This document shows positions 1-11,088 of a DNA stretch of 64,000 bases, piece by piece. This stretch comes from DAHUXN01 sp963811805 (lineage in GTDB: Bacteria > Acidobacteriota > Terriglobia > Acidiferrales > UBA7541): NCBI GenBank assembly GCA_963811805.1, contig CAWESU010000001.1:124001-188000 (forward strand), in the 5' to 3' direction. The notes under the pieces were generated by a model. That model was not told the origin of the DNA and ran no database searches. It saw nothing but the letters and a program-made list of their open reading frames with translations. The number at the start of each line of letters is the position of its first letter. The stretch's first letter is position 1. A program made the position numbers and the translations under genes.

Positions 1-59
1 ACAGCGATTGCCGCGAGGCGTGCGAAAGGGAAACCTGTTCGTGCGGACAGGAGTCGGAG

Positions 60-1526
60 TTATCGCGACCGAGGAAGGTCAATGCCTAGAGTTTTCCACA
101 GGGCATCGACCCGCGTCTTTGTGGCCGCGTCCATGAGAATTTCATCTGGCCAGCGGCGGCTGAAACCCTCCGACGGCCATTTTCGCGTGGCGTCAACACC
201 CATCTTGGAACCGAAATCCTGCAAGCGGGAGGCGTGTTCGAGCGTATCGACGGGACCGAGAACAAATTCAATGTCGCGCTGTGGGTCGATCGCACACAGA
301 GCCTTCCAGACCACTTCCTTCGGATTTTGGATATCCACGTCCTGATCCACAACGATGATGACCTTCGTAAACATCGCCTGCCCGAGCGACCAGATCGCGC
401 TCATCACCTTGCGCGCCTGACCGGGATACGATTTTCGGATGGCTACAATCATCAGGTTCTGAAAGATTCCCTCGGCCGGCATGGCCACGTCCAGAATCTC
501 CGGAAACTGCATCTTCATGACCGGCAGGAAAATCCTCTCGATCGCGTGACCCATGTAGAAGTCTTCCTGCGGAGGCCGGCCGACAACGGTTGTCAGGTAC
601 AGTGGCTCCTTGCGATGGGTGAGGCAGGTCACGTGGAACACGGGGTACTCGCCCTCAAGCGAGTAAAAGCCGGTGTGGTCCCCGAATGGCCCCTCGGTTC
701 GCAGCTCGCCAAGGTCCACGTAGCCTTCCAGCACGATCTCGGCGTTGGCTGGCACCTCCAGGTCCACGGTTTCGCAGGGGACTAGTTCTACGGCGTCCTT
801 ACGCAGGAAGCCGGAGAACATGAACTCGTCCAGGTCCGGCGGAACGGGCAGGATTCCCGCCAAGGCCGTTGCCGGGTCCGAGCCAATGGCGACGGCTACT
901 TCCATCTTTCCGCTGCCGGCACGCGTCCGGGCGCTCCGGAAATGCTCCGCGCCGTGCTTTTGCGTCTGCCAGTGCATGCCCGTGGTTCGGTCGTCGAACA
1001 CCTGCATGCGATAGCATCCCACGTTGCGCTTCCCGGTTTCGGGGTTCTTGGTGATGACCATGGGCCAGGTGATATAGCGGCCGCCGTCCTGCGGCCAGCA
1101 CTTCAGAATGGGAAACTCCTCCAGGGAGAAATCATCTTTGCGGATAACTTCTTTGCACGGACCGGACTTGACCGTCTTCGGGAAAAACGAGCCGAGTTCG
1201 GCCAGCTTGGGCAGCATTTTCACCTTGTCCAGGAAGCCCTGGGGGGTTTGGATGTTGAGGAAGCCGCGAATGCGGTCAGCCACCTCATCGAGGCGGTCCA
1301 CCTCAAGCGCCAGGTTCATGCGGCGCTCGCTGCCAAGGAGATTTATGATTAGCGGGATACGCGAGCCTTTGGGATGCTCGAAAAGCAGAGCCGGGCCGCC
1401 GCTCTTCGTCACACGGTCGGTAATCTCAGTGATTTCCAGCACCGGGTCCACTTCGGTGCTGATGCGCTTCAGTTCCCCTTTGCGCTCGAGCTGCGCGACA
1501 AAATCCCGCAAATCACGGTAAGCCAC
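60..1526 (-). CDS. UbiD-family decarboxylase
   Basis: A 488-residue protein of the UbiD family, the prenylated-FMN-dependent (de)carboxylases that act on aromatic or unsaturated acids, as in ubiquinone and menaquinone synthesis. The whole protein reads as UbiD: N-terminal domain around MAYRDLRDFV, a central split-barrel with EGPFGDHTGFYS near residue 285, and the C-terminal helical domain with DQDVDIQNPKEV near 400. The conserved acidic and Arg residues around EGPFGDH match the active-site region. The start is GTG at 1526, preceded by a GGGGAGGGG ribosome site. No UbiX (prenyltransferase) gene is in the window. The substrate cannot be told from sequence; a quinone-pathway role is an inference. 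Confidence 0.93.
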   Translation of the reverse strand: MAYRDLRDFVAQLERKGELKRISTEVDPVLEITEITDRVTKSGGPALLFEHPKGSRIPLIINLLGSERRMNLALEVDRLDEVADRIRGFLNIQTPQGFLDKVKMLPKLAELGSFFPKTVKSGPCKEVIRKDDFSLEEFPILKCWPQDGGRYITWPMVITKNPETGKRNVGCYRMQVFDDRTTGMHWQTQKHGAEHFRSARTRAGSGKMEVAVAIGSDPATALAGILPVPPDLDEFMFSGFLRKDAVELVPCETVDLEVPANAEIVLEGYVDLGELRTEGPFGDHTGFYSLEGEYPVFHVTCLTHRKEPLYLTTVVGRPPQEDFYMGHAIERIFLPVMKMQFPEILDVAMPAEGIFQNLMIVAIRKSYPGQARKVMSAIWSLGQAMFTKVIIVVDQDVDIQNPKEVVWKALCAIDPQRDIEFVLGPVDTLEHASRLQDFGSKMGVDATRKWPSEGFSRRWPDEILMDAATKTRVDALWKTLGIDLPRSR

Positions 1527-1727
1527 TGCCCCTCCCCCTCATGAACAGTCAACCAAAATTCCGGGCGTCAATGTAGCACGGACACGGCCCGGGGCGAAGT
1601 TCCACGAGCATGAAGTTGAAACCACTCCGGGCTAAGGTGCGTCCAAGTAATAGGCTGCGCACAGCGCCCACGCAAGGATGCACCTGCCGGTAAGGTGTGA
1701 CTAAAAATACCGAGGAAAAGGCGACCA

Positions 1728-3047
1728 ATGCCCGCTGTAGAGTGGTACCGAAAGCACAAGCGTCTCAGTTGGATTGTAATACTCGCTGTCGTCGTGGTGA
1801 TTTCTGTCGGCGCGGTGATGAAAGGGCGCTCGAAGGACGTGCGCTATATCACCATGCCGGTGCGGCGTGGCAACCTCACAGCAATGGTTCAGGCTACCGG
1901 CACGATCAATCCTTTGACGACCGTCCCTGTGGGCTCTTTCGTTTCGGGCACGGTGCAGTACGTTTTCGCGGACTACAACACGCGGGTTCACGCAGGCGAC
2001 GTGCTGGCTCAGCTCGATCCCACGATCTACGAGGCACAGGTAATCACCGCGCGTGGCAACTTGGCCAACGCCGTCGCCAACGTGCAGAATCTCGAAGCCA
2101 ATATCGTCGCGGATCAGGCAAACGTCGACAAGCTCAAGGCCACTGCAGAGTACGCGCGGGTTAATGCGAAGCGCATTGGCGACCTGACGAAGCAAGGCGT
2201 CATCTCGGACGATCAGAACGACCAGACGCAATCCAATTTTGCCGCTGCAAATGCTTCCGTCGTTCAAGCGGAAGCGCAAGTGAATCAGTCGAAAGCGCAG
2301 CTCGACGAAGCCAAAGCCCAAGTGGAGTCCGCGCAGGGCAATTTGCAAATGGCAGAGACAAACCTGGCCTATTGCACCATCGTTTCTCCCGTTGATGGCA
2401 CCGTGGTGGCCAGGAACGTCACCGTCGGCCAGTCGGTGGCCGCGTCGTTGCAAGCGCCGAACGTTTTCACCATTGCGCAGGACCTGACGCGCATGCAGGT
2501 CTATGCCGCGACGGACGAATCCGATACCGGGCAGATTCACGTAGGGCAAGTGGCGACATTCCAAGTGGATGCGTATCCCACGGAGACGTTCAGCGGGCGC
2601 GTGAGTGCAATTCGGCTGAACGCATTCACGGTGCAGAACGTGGTCACCTATGACACGATCATCGACTTCGATAATCCCGACGGGAAATTGCTGCCGGGCG
2701 AGACAGCGTACGTGGTCATTCCGACGGGCCAAGCCAACGATGCGCTCATGGTTCCGAACATCGCGCTGACCTTCACGCCGCAGCTCACACCGCCGGAGCT
2801 GCAGGATCTCTATAAGAAATACGATATTCCGTTGCAAGCGACCGTTTCGCATATCGGCGGATGGCAGATCGTTTGGGAACTGGATGCCAATCAGAAGCCC
2901 TTCCCCATAACGATTAAGACGGGCCTAACCGACTACACCAGTACGCAAGTTCTTGAGGGGAGTATCCACCAAGGCGACGCCCTGCTGACAGGGGAACAAT
3001 TGCTCGGCTCCAATGCACCGAGCTCTCCCTTCGGCGCGCACAGATAA
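1728..3047 (+). CDS. HlyD/MacA-type periplasmic adaptor subunit of an efflux transporter
   Basis: A 439-residue membrane-fusion protein. It has one N-terminal membrane anchor (about residues 12-32), then a barrel-sandwich lipoyl half (ATGTINPLTTVPVGS), a long Ala/Gln/Glu-rich helical hairpin (about 100-215), the second lipoyl half (IVSPVDGTVVARNVTVGQ) and a beta-barrel/membrane-proximal part. This order is that of MacA-like adaptors, which link an inner-membrane transporter to an outer-membrane channel. The start ATG follows AGGAAAAGG. The permease gene begins 7 bp after its stop, so the two are co-transcribed. The substrate is unknown; macrolides, peptides or lipids are all possible for this family. 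Confidence 0.92.
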   Translation: MPAVEWYRKHKRLSWIVILAVVVVISVGAVMKGRSKDVRYITMPVRRGNLTAMVQATGTINPLTTVPVGSFVSGTVQYVFADYNTRVHAGDVLAQLDPTIYEAQVITARGNLANAVANVQNLEANIVADQANVDKLKATAEYARVNAKRIGDLTKQGVISDDQNDQTQSNFAAANASVVQAEAQVNQSKAQLDEAKAQVESAQGNLQMAETNLAYCTIVSPVDGTVVARNVTVGQSVAASLQAPNVFTIAQDLTRMQVYAATDESDTGQIHVGQVATFQVDAYPTETFSGRVSAIRLNAFTVQNVVTYDTIIDFDNPDGKLLPGETAYVVIPTGQANDALMVPNIALTFTPQLTPPELQDLYKKYDIPLQATVSHIGGWQIVWELDANQKPFPITIKTGLTDYTSTQVLEGSIHQGDALLTGEQLLGSNAPSSPFGAHR

Positions 3048-3054
3048 GGGAAAG

Positions 3055-4267
<1,213 letters not shown>

Positions 4268-4275
<8 letters not shown>

Positions 4276-4837
4276 TATGAATGGGATTCCTGTCCGTCTG
4301 CATCTTTCGCGGCTGGCCTTGCTGGCCGGCGTGCTCTCGCTTGGTCTGGCTTTTTCTGCGCCTCTCTGGGCGCAAGCCAATTCTCAAGGCGAGGAATTTT
4401 TCATCGTTTCGTCAGTGGATCAGCAAACTCATCAGGTCGTGCTGATGCGCCCGACACAACTGACCGTCGCAGCCGACTTCGGTCCGCAAACTGTGTGCGT
4501 GGGAGAGAAGGGCCAGAAGATGACGCCCAAGGACCTCAGAGCCGGCGACACGGTCTGGGCCATCATTAGGAACGGCAAAAAAGGCGTGGTGAACGCGTTG
4601 CGGATTCGCGAAGGCGCAATGACCCAGGCCGAACTGCAGCGGCTGTACCTGCACTATTCCGCGAGCGCGCCCAGCCAGCCGCCCCTCAAACCGGTGCCGC
4701 TAACTCCGCCGCCACAGAGCGGAAGCACGCAAACGCCGTCCGCCGTCACTCCCTCCGTGAACTCTGACGCAACGTTGCAGCACACGCGCAAGCCGGGCCA
4801 CAGCAGTCACCATCCACAGGCAGGCGCTGGCTCTTAA
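4268..4837 (+). CDS. Exported hypothetical protein, Pro-rich C-terminus
   Basis: A 189-residue protein with an N-terminal signal peptide (hydrophobic LALLAGVLSLGLAFSAPLWAQA, cleavage probably after AQA). A small beta-rich middle (about residues 40-110) follows, then a low-complexity Pro/Ser/Thr tail ending in His-rich sequence. No family is recognised. The middle resembles the small DUF5666-like barrels that bind a partner, but this is only a resemblance. Its ATG overlaps the permease stop by 8 bp, with GAGG 7 bases upstream, so it is translationally coupled to the adaptor-permease pair and probably a periplasmic accessory of it. Confidence 0.75.
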
Positions 4838-4873
4838 CACGCTCGCGCGTTGAGCCGCCCCTGTTAGCTGCTC

Positions 4874-7800
4874 CTAATTTGATCCTTGCTGTGAATCGTT
4901 GCCCGACGTGGGCGCGATCGCGGGAATATTTGCGCGCCGAATCTGCTCGTTGAGCGCCGACAGGTCTTTGGCCTCGATTTCCTTCCACTGCGCCACAAGC
5001 TTGGTGACCTTGCCGCTCAGATCGGCATAAGCGGCGTAGTCCGCGGCGGTCGGAGCGTTGTCCGACCCCTCCATGAACTCGGCCACGCCCTTTAGCTGAT
5101 CATTGATCTCGTCCGGGTAGTTCAAGTCCTCTTCGCTGGCCTTCATCTTGCCTTGCCAAAGCTGATCGTCGATGGACTGCATCTTCTTTTCGATGGCGTC
5201 TCCGGCATCAACGATAGGCTTCTGCTCGGCATTCGACCCGATGCGCTTTTTCAGCGCGTCGATCTGGTCACGAACGGAAGTCATTTGGTTCACCGTATCG
5301 TCGGCCAGAGTGATCGCATCGCGAATCTTGAGCGACAGCTCAAACTCCTTTTGCAATGCGTCTGGGGCCACTTTCACGCGGCGGTCGAGCTTCACCGTGA
5401 GCGGTTCGGTTTGCGTTTGACCATCCGCCCCCAGGCGCACCTGATACGTTCCGGGCAGCGCCAGTGGCCCTTTCGGCGTGTCCGCGCTGTCCCACACCTG
5501 CCCCGGAATCAGCGTGGGTGTTTCGTAGCGCAAATCCCAAACGAAACGGTTCATCCCAGCCTTTACCGGAATGGCCACGGGCGCTTGATATTCGTCGCCA
5601 CCTTCCGCGGGCTGCTGGTCTTTTCGCTGCGACTCGTTCGTGTATTTGCGAACGACTTTCCCTTGCGCGTCCAGAATTTCCAGCGTGACCTTGGCGTTGT
5701 CCTTCGGCGCGGCCTTCAAATAATAATCAATCATCGCGCCGTCGGGAGCATCCTGCCCGTACCAAACAAAATACCGAGGATTCATGCCGCCAATCCTCGT
5801 ACGCCAGGCAACATCCGGTTTGTAGAGGTGCACTCCCTCGCTGGCGATTTGCGCGCCGGCCTGGCGCAGCGGAGCGAGGCTGTCCAAAATCCAGAACGAG
5901 CGGCCTTTTGTCGAAATCACCAGGTCGTTGTCCTTCACCACCATGTCCGTCACCGGCACCACTGGCATATTCAACTCAAGCGACTGCCAGTGCGCGCCGT
6001 CGTCCGTGGACACAAATATTCCCGTCTCGGTTCCGCAGTAGAGCAGATCTTTGCGCACGGGATCGACGCGCACGGCATGCACCCAGCTATTCGTTTCCGG
6101 CAATCCGTCAGTGATCTGCGTCCAAGTCTTGCCGTAATCGGTGGTCTTGAAGACGTAAGGGTGGAAATCGTCGAGGCGATGACGATCCGCGGCTAGATAC
6201 GCAGTACCCGCGGCATGCGGCGACGGATCAATCAGACCCACCCGCGACCATTCTGGCAGGGCTTTTGGCGTGACGTCGGTCCAGGTTTTTCCTCCGTCGC
6301 GAGTGATGTGCACCAGGCCATCGTCACTGCCCACCCAAATCAAGCCGCGCTCCACGGAAGATTCGGCAACAGAAAAAATAGTGTCGTAGTATTCGACGCT
6401 GGTTTCATCGATGGTTATCGGGCCGCCCGACGGGACTTGCTTGCTCTTGTCGTTGCGCGTCAAGTCAGGACTGATCGCCGTCCACGTCATTCCTCCGTCC
6501 GTGGTCTTGAAAAGCTTTTCGCCGCCGATGTAAACCGTATTGGAATCGAAAGGCGAAATGGCGATCGGCGCAGTCCATTGGAAGCGGTGCGGCAGTTCGC
6601 CGGCGCTATAACCGCTCGGATTCACCGGCCAGACGGTGACGTCCTGCACCTGCCCAGTGTGCCGGTCGTCGCGCGTGATGATTCCCCAGTTGCCGCCGGC
6701 ATAAACGATGTCCGGGTCCTTGGGATCGGCAACAATGTAGCCGCTCTCGCCGCCGCCCACGTCATACCAATCTTTGTCGGTAATGGCTCCCTCGTTTGTC
6801 CGGCTAGCGATTGCCACAGTGGAGTTGTCCTGCTGCGCGCCGTAAACGTAGTAGAAAAACCGATTGTCCACGCTGACGTGATAAAACTGAGCGGTGGGCT
6901 GATTGTCCTGCGCAGTCCACGTCGCGCCGCCGTCGACAGAAATTGTGGCGCCGCCGTCATTGCCCTCCATCAGACGATTCGGATTCGTCGGATCGATCCA
7001 AAACGCATGATCGTCTCCGTGTGGCGCGGCAACCGCGGAAAAGTGCATGCCGCCATCGGTGGAGCGATATGTTCCGGTGTTCAGAATGTAGAGCGTGCCC
7101 GTGGCCTTGGGGTCGGCGAAAATGTGCATGTAATACCAGGCGCGCTGCAGGAATCGCTGATCGCCATTGATGAACTGCCAGTTTTCCCCGCCATCATCGG
7201 AGCGATATAGCCCGCCCTTCTTCGCTTCAATCAGCGCGTAGACGCGACTGGAATCCGCGCCCACGGCAAGGCCGATGCGCCCGTAAATTCCGTCCGGCAA
7301 TCCGTTCCCGGTGAGCTGCGTCCACTTCGAACCGCCATCGATCGACTTATAAATTCCGCTTCCCGGCCCGCCGCTGGTGAATCCCCACGGGGTGCGAATC
7401 TCCTGGTACAGCGCGGCATACAAAATGTGCGGATTGTGCGGATCGAAGACCAAGTCGACGGCGCCTGTTTTGTCGTCCTTATATAGGACTTTCTGCCATG
7501 TCGCGCCGCCATCGGTGGAGCGGAACACACCTCGCTGTTCGTTTGGCCCGTAGGCGTGGCCAATCGCCGCCACGAAAATCGTGTTCGGGTCGTTGGGATC
7601 GATGAGTATCTTCGAGATGTGCCGCGTATCCTCGAGTCCGATGTGCGTCCACGTTGCCCCGGCGTCCACCGATTTGTACATTCCGTCGCCAAATGAAATA
7701 TTCCCGCGCAAGCACGGCTCGCCGGTACCCACGTAAATTACGTTGTGGTCGCGAGGATCAATGGCAATCGCGCCAATCGAGGCGACATCCTGATGATCGA

Positions 7801-8062
7801 AGATTGGATTCCAGCTCAGGCCCGCGTCGGTGCTTTTCCAAACGCCCCCGCTCACCGCGCCGAAATAATAGACGTTGGGATCCCCCGGGATGCCCACAAC
7901 CGTTTCGACTCGCCCGCCTCGAAATGGGCCGATGGATCGCCACTTCATTCCGGACCACAAGGCCCGGTCGAGCGTCTGCGCGTGCGCCATTCCAGTGGCA
8001 AACAGTCCGCAAACAGCTACGCCAAGCGCAAACAGCAACACACAGCGGCGGTATTGTGCCAT
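4874..8062 (-). CDS. Secreted BNR/sortilin-type beta-propeller protein
   Basis: A 1062-residue exported protein with signal peptide (MAQYRRCVLLFALGVAVC, cleaved near AHAQ). It carries many BNR/Asp-box repeats such as STDGGATW, SDDGGENW and TTDGGMTW, which build one or more sialidase/VPS10-like beta-propellers over about residues 30-700. A C-terminal part (about 740-1060) includes a beta domain and an alpha-helical, Asp/Lys-rich stretch. Proteins of this layout are common in Acidobacteriota and Bacteroidota and are often named glycosyl hydrolase, but no catalytic residues can be assigned. The start chosen is ATG 8062 because GGAGG lies 8 bases upstream and the signal peptide begins there; the frame stays open to 8242. 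Confidence 0.85.
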   Translation of the reverse strand: MAQYRRCVLLFALGVAVCGLFATGMAHAQTLDRALWSGMKWRSIGPFRGGRVETVVGIPGDPNVYYFGAVSGGVWKSTDAGLSWNPIFDHQDVASIGAIAIDPRDHNVIYVGTGEPCLRGNISFGDGMYKSVDAGATWTHIGLEDTRHISKILIDPNDPNTIFVAAIGHAYGPNEQRGVFRSTDGGATWQKVLYKDDKTGAVDLVFDPHNPHILYAALYQEIRTPWGFTSGGPGSGIYKSIDGGSKWTQLTGNGLPDGIYGRIGLAVGADSSRVYALIEAKKGGLYRSDDGGENWQFINGDQRFLQRAWYYMHIFADPKATGTLYILNTGTYRSTDGGMHFSAVAAPHGDDHAFWIDPTNPNRLMEGNDGGATISVDGGATWTAQDNQPTAQFYHVSVDNRFFYYVYGAQQDNSTVAIASRTNEGAITDKDWYDVGGGESGYIVADPKDPDIVYAGGNWGIITRDDRHTGQVQDVTVWPVNPSGYSAGELPHRFQWTAPIAISPFDSNTVYIGGEKLFKTTDGGMTWTAISPDLTRNDKSKQVPSGGPITIDETSVEYYDTIFSVAESSVERGLIWVGSDDGLVHITRDGGKTWTDVTPKALPEWSRVGLIDPSPHAAGTAYLAADRHRLDDFHPYVFKTTDYGKTWTQITDGLPETNSWVHAVRVDPVRKDLLYCGTETGIFVSTDDGAHWQSLELNMPVVPVTDMVVKDNDLVISTKGRSFWILDSLAPLRQAGAQIASEGVHLYKPDVAWRTRIGGMNPRYFVWYGQDAPDGAMIDYYLKAAPKDNAKVTLEILDAQGKVVRKYTNESQRKDQQPAEGGDEYQAPVAIPVKAGMNRFVWDLRYETPTLIPGQVWDSADTPKGPLALPGTYQVRLGADGQTQTEPLTVKLDRRVKVAPDALQKEFELSLKIRDAITLADDTVNQMTSVRDQIDALKKRIGSNAEQKPIVDAGDAIEKKMQSIDDQLWQGKMKASEEDLNYPDEINDQLKGVAEFMEGSDNAPTAADYAAYADLSGKVTKLVAQWKEIEAKDLSALNEQIRRANIPAIAPTSGNDSQQGSN

Positions 8063-8619
8063 TTCGAAAACCTCCATGACTACTAAGCCCTGTAGTAATT
8101 GCGAGCCCGCAATCGTAATACGTTTGCAGCCCCAAAGTGTAGGAGTTTTGTGCTCGCAATGACCGGCGGAAAGGCTCACGGTGAACAAAGCCTTGCTCCA
8201 GTTTGCCCCAGAACGACACGCACGTATCACGCCGGAGCACACCTGCCGTGGTGAGCGCTCCCCGGAAAAGTACTACGCGATTTTTGCAAATGCATACGAC
8301 TCGCGCAAACATGCGACATCCATCCGCGCCGTGAAAAATATTTCTAGTACTTTGCCACGCTGCACACCACGCCGCGCAACTTCATAGCGGCCCTTCGCTT
8401 GCAATTAGAATCTTGCCCGACGCGTTGCTCGCATTCTCTCCACGCATCGGATCAAGGTAACCATGAAGAGCGTTGATTACAAAGATTCGATTTGGTGGCT
8501 GCTCAGGAACGCGCCGCCGGGCACAGCCTCCCAACGGCGCCGTTCCTGACATATCCACTGGCCAACTCCCCGGAGGAAGGCCTTCTCGCCGCAGTTCACT
8601 TGACGGCCTGGGCCACGCA
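8063..8619. other. Long intergenic region with one stem-loop
   Basis: Region between two divergent genes. I see no convincing gene in it. It must hold the promoter of the BNR gene on the minus strand. At 8505-8547 an imperfect inverted repeat (AGGAACGCGCCG paired with CGGCGCCGTTCCT, loop about 18 bases) could form a strong hairpin. It has no T-run, so it is not a standard terminator. Confidence 0.4.
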
Positions 8620-9003
8620 ATGATTCCAGCTTTCATGCTCATGTTCTCTTGCGCGGCGCTCGTGCAGTTCTTTATGTCCTACTGCCGCTCGATTCTCCTG
8701 ACTTATGCACAAATCGAGCTCTCGGCGGCAACGCGAGACCTCATCGGAATCCAATCTCCGGAGATCGCCGCCGCGCAGTTCCATCGTTTGCTGGGACTCG
8801 TGCGCTTGGCACCGGACCCTGGCGATGATAAATGGGACCTTCGCGTCGTTTCCGTTTATTACCACGCCGTTCGGTTCGCCGGATTCCTGGCAGCGCCGCT
8901 CGGATCAGTCGCGCGCAAGTGGGCTGAGCAACAGTCCAACCTGTGCGCCTATTTTGCAGCCGCCGCACTGGACCGTCGCATCACCGCGGTCGCCGCTCGC
9001 TAG
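8620..9003 (+). CDS. Hypothetical protein with N-terminal membrane helix
   Basis: A 127-residue protein with one hydrophobic N-terminal segment (MIPAFMLMFSCAALVQFF, about residues 1-20) and a helical, Ala/Arg-rich remainder. No family is recognised. ATG 8620 is chosen because the hydrophobic segment starts there; the frame is open upstream to 8473 but that part looks non-coding (Arg/Pro-rich). Coding status is supported by the membrane helix and balanced composition. The nearest neighbour downstream, the MFS-PlsC gene, starts 134 bp later. Confidence 0.55.
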   Translation: MIPAFMLMFSCAALVQFFMSYCRSILLTYAQIELSAATRDLIGIQSPEIAAAQFHRLLGLVRLAPDPGDDKWDLRVVSVYYHAVRFAGFLAAPLGSVARKWAEQQSNLCAYFAAAALDRRITAVAAR

Positions 9004-9137
9004 TTTCGCGATCCGCGCGCGGCTCGCAGCCGGCTGGTCTTCTCTGCTTTTCACAACTCGCGAAATAAGACTTCTGTTTCTGCGTCGAAATTGGCAAACT
9101 GAGCGCGCTCTCGCCGTGGCGCGCTCAGAGCCCCGCG

Positions 9138-10973
9138 ATGTCCGCCGACACACCACATTCGTCCGAGCACAGCGCTCCTCCCCACTGGCGCATAGGTTTT
9201 TGGTCGCTGATCGTCACCCAGTTTCAGGGTGCATTCAGCGAAAACGCGCTGAAGAATCTCGTCATCCTTCTGATCCTTGGCATGGGGCTCAGCCAAGCCC
9301 AAAAAAATAACATCGTTCCCATCGTCCTGGTCCTCTTTGCGCTGCCTTTTATTCTCTTTTCGATGGCCGGCGGATATTTGGCAGACCGCTTCAGCAAGAG
9401 ATCCGCGACGATTGGCACGAAGGTCTTCGAAATTTGTTCGACATTCATTGCCCTTGCCGGGTTGGCGCTGCAAAACCTCCCGCTCGAATTCATTGCGATT
9501 TTTCTTCTCAGCACCCAGGCAGCGCTCTTCGGGCCATCGAAGTACGGCCTGTTGCCGGAAATTCTTCCGGAAGAGGATTTGTCCTGGGGCAACGGGATCA
9601 TCGAGTTGGGCACTTTTTTGGCGATCATCACCGGCACGATCGCCGCGGGCTATTTGTCCGACGGGTTCCGCGGGCGCCAGCAATGGTCCGGCGTGATTTT
9701 CATCGCCCTTGCGGTATTTGGAACGCTCACCAGTCTGGGAATTTCGCGCGTTCCCGTGGCCAATTCCGTCCGCAAGTTCCATGCAAATTTCGTCACCGAA
9801 GTGTGGCGAGAGATGCGCGAAATCAGGAAAGACCATGTGCTGTGGCTCGCGGTGCTGGGCAACACATATTTCTGGTTTCTCGGAGGCCTTCTCCAGCCGA
9901 TCATTCTCCTCTACGGCAAGGAAGTTCTTCGCCTCAGCGACACGCACAACACCTATCTGCAGGCGGCGCTGGCCATCGGAATCGGCGTGGGTAGCGTCGC
10001 GGCCGGATATTTATCCGGCGGAAAAATCGAATATGGATTGGTTCCCCTCGGGTCGATCGGCCTTACCGTGTTTGCGATTACGCTGGCTTCGAGCCATCTA
10101 ACATTCACGGCGGTGATGGTCCGCCTGGCACTGCTGGGATTTTTCGGCGGCTTTTTTGCCGTTCCCGTGAACGCGCTGATCCAGCATCGCCCGGAAATTG
10201 AACACCGAGGCGCGGTGCTCGCCACGGCAGGCGTGGTCTCTTTCATCGGGATAGCACTGTCGGGAGTGGCCTACTATCTGTTCGCAAGCGTCTTGCATCT
10301 GGGCCCCGCGATGGTTTTTCTCGTCGGCTCGGGTTTGACCTTCGCGGTGACGATCTCCGCAGTGGTGCTGCTGCCGGACTCGCTGCTGCGCTTCGTCCTC
10401 TGGATGGCCACCCATTCGCTCTACCGCATTCGCATCGAAGGGCGCGCCAACATTCCCGAGCGCGGCGGCGCGCTTTTTGTCGCGAATCACATGTCCTTCG
10501 TCGATGCGTTGCTGCTCTCGGCATCCACTGACCGGCACATCCGTTTTCTGATGGATCGCGACATTTATGAACATCCCGTCGTGCATCCGTTCGCGCGCAT
10601 TCTTCGCGCCATTCCAATGTCCCCGCCGCAGCGCTCCGGCGAACTGCCGGACTCCCTGCGCGAAGCAAGCAACGCTGTCCGCGGGGGCGAAGTTGTGTGC
10701 ATCAGCACCACCGGCGAGCTCGCACCGACGAGCCAGACGCCGACATTCGGGGAAATAAAACGCGAAGTTCTGCAGGACATCGATGCTCCGGTTGTCCCTG
10801 TGAATCTGAACGGCCTATCGGAGGACATTTTCCGGATTGAGGCTGGCCGCGCGATCTGGAAATTCCCGCGGCGCATTCTTTCTCCGGTGACTGTGACTTT
10901 CGGAGCTCCAGAGCCTCGCATCAGCGAGACAAACGATGTGGGTCAGGCGAGCGGCGGGCGCGAGCACGCTTGA
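9138..10973 (+). CDS. MFS transporter fused to a PlsC-type acyltransferase (LplT-Aas-like)
   Basis: A 611-residue fusion. Residues about 18-415 form a 12-helix major facilitator domain resembling LplT lysophospholipid flippases. Residues about 425-600 form a lysophosphatidate-type acyltransferase with the catalytic NHMSFVD motif (HX4D). In Aas-type proteins such a unit is usually followed by an acyl-ACP synthetase domain, which is missing here. The second PlsC motif, normally FPEG, is also absent: the equivalent place reads VCISTTGELAP, as if several residues were deleted. The likely role is uptake and re-acylation of lysophospholipids in the inner membrane, but acyltransferase activity is uncertain. 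The frame is intact throughout, so this is not a simple frameshift. Confidence 0.85.
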   Translation: MSADTPHSSEHSAPPHWRIGFWSLIVTQFQGAFSENALKNLVILLILGMGLSQAQKNNIVPIVLVLFALPFILFSMAGGYLADRFSKRSATIGTKVFEICSTFIALAGLALQNLPLEFIAIFLLSTQAALFGPSKYGLLPEILPEEDLSWGNGIIELGTFLAIITGTIAAGYLSDGFRGRQQWSGVIFIALAVFGTLTSLGISRVPVANSVRKFHANFVTEVWREMREIRKDHVLWLAVLGNTYFWFLGGLLQPIILLYGKEVLRLSDTHNTYLQAALAIGIGVGSVAAGYLSGGKIEYGLVPLGSIGLTVFAITLASSHLTFTAVMVRLALLGFFGGFFAVPVNALIQHRPEIEHRGAVLATAGVVSFIGIALSGVAYYLFASVLHLGPAMVFLVGSGLTFAVTISAVVLLPDSLLRFVLWMATHSLYRIRIEGRANIPERGGALFVANHMSFVDALLLSASTDRHIRFLMDRDIYEHPVVHPFARILRAIPMSPPQRSGELPDSLREASNAVRGGEVVCISTTGELAPTSQTPTFGEIKREVLQDIDAPVVPVNLNGLSEDIFRIEAGRAIWKFPRRILSPVTVTFGAPEPRISETNDVGQASGGREHA

Positions 10974-11013
10974 GTCCCCGGCATGCGAATGTTATTCTTA
11001 ACGGGCTACCGCA

Positions 11014-11087
11014 GCGGGAGTGGTTCAGTGGCAGAACGCGAGCTTCCCAAGCTTGAAATGAGGGTTCGATTCCCTTCTCCCGCTCCA
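11014..11087 (+). tRNA. tRNA-Gly (anticodon CCC)
   Basis: A full cloverleaf can be drawn. The acceptor stem is GCGGGAG paired with CTCCCGC, the D-arm GTTCAGTGGCAGAAC, the anticodon stem CGAGC/GCTTG with loop TTCCCAA (anticodon CCC), and the T-arm AGGGTTCGATTCCCT. The discriminator is T and CCA is encoded (11085-11087). The 3' end is the attachment site of the adjoining island, and the gene is left intact by the insertion. Confidence 0.95.
11065..11087 (+). repeat. Left attachment site (att) in tRNA-Gly 3' end
   Basis: A 23-bp stretch running from the T-loop (TTCGATTCCC) to the encoded CCA (CCGCTCCA). It is repeated exactly, in the same orientation, at 30043-30065, and the flanking bases differ on both sides of the match. 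It lies 1 bp from the stop codon of the tyrosine integrase gene. This is the classic layout of a tRNA-targeted integrative element. Confidence 0.93.
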
Positions 11088-11088
11088 A

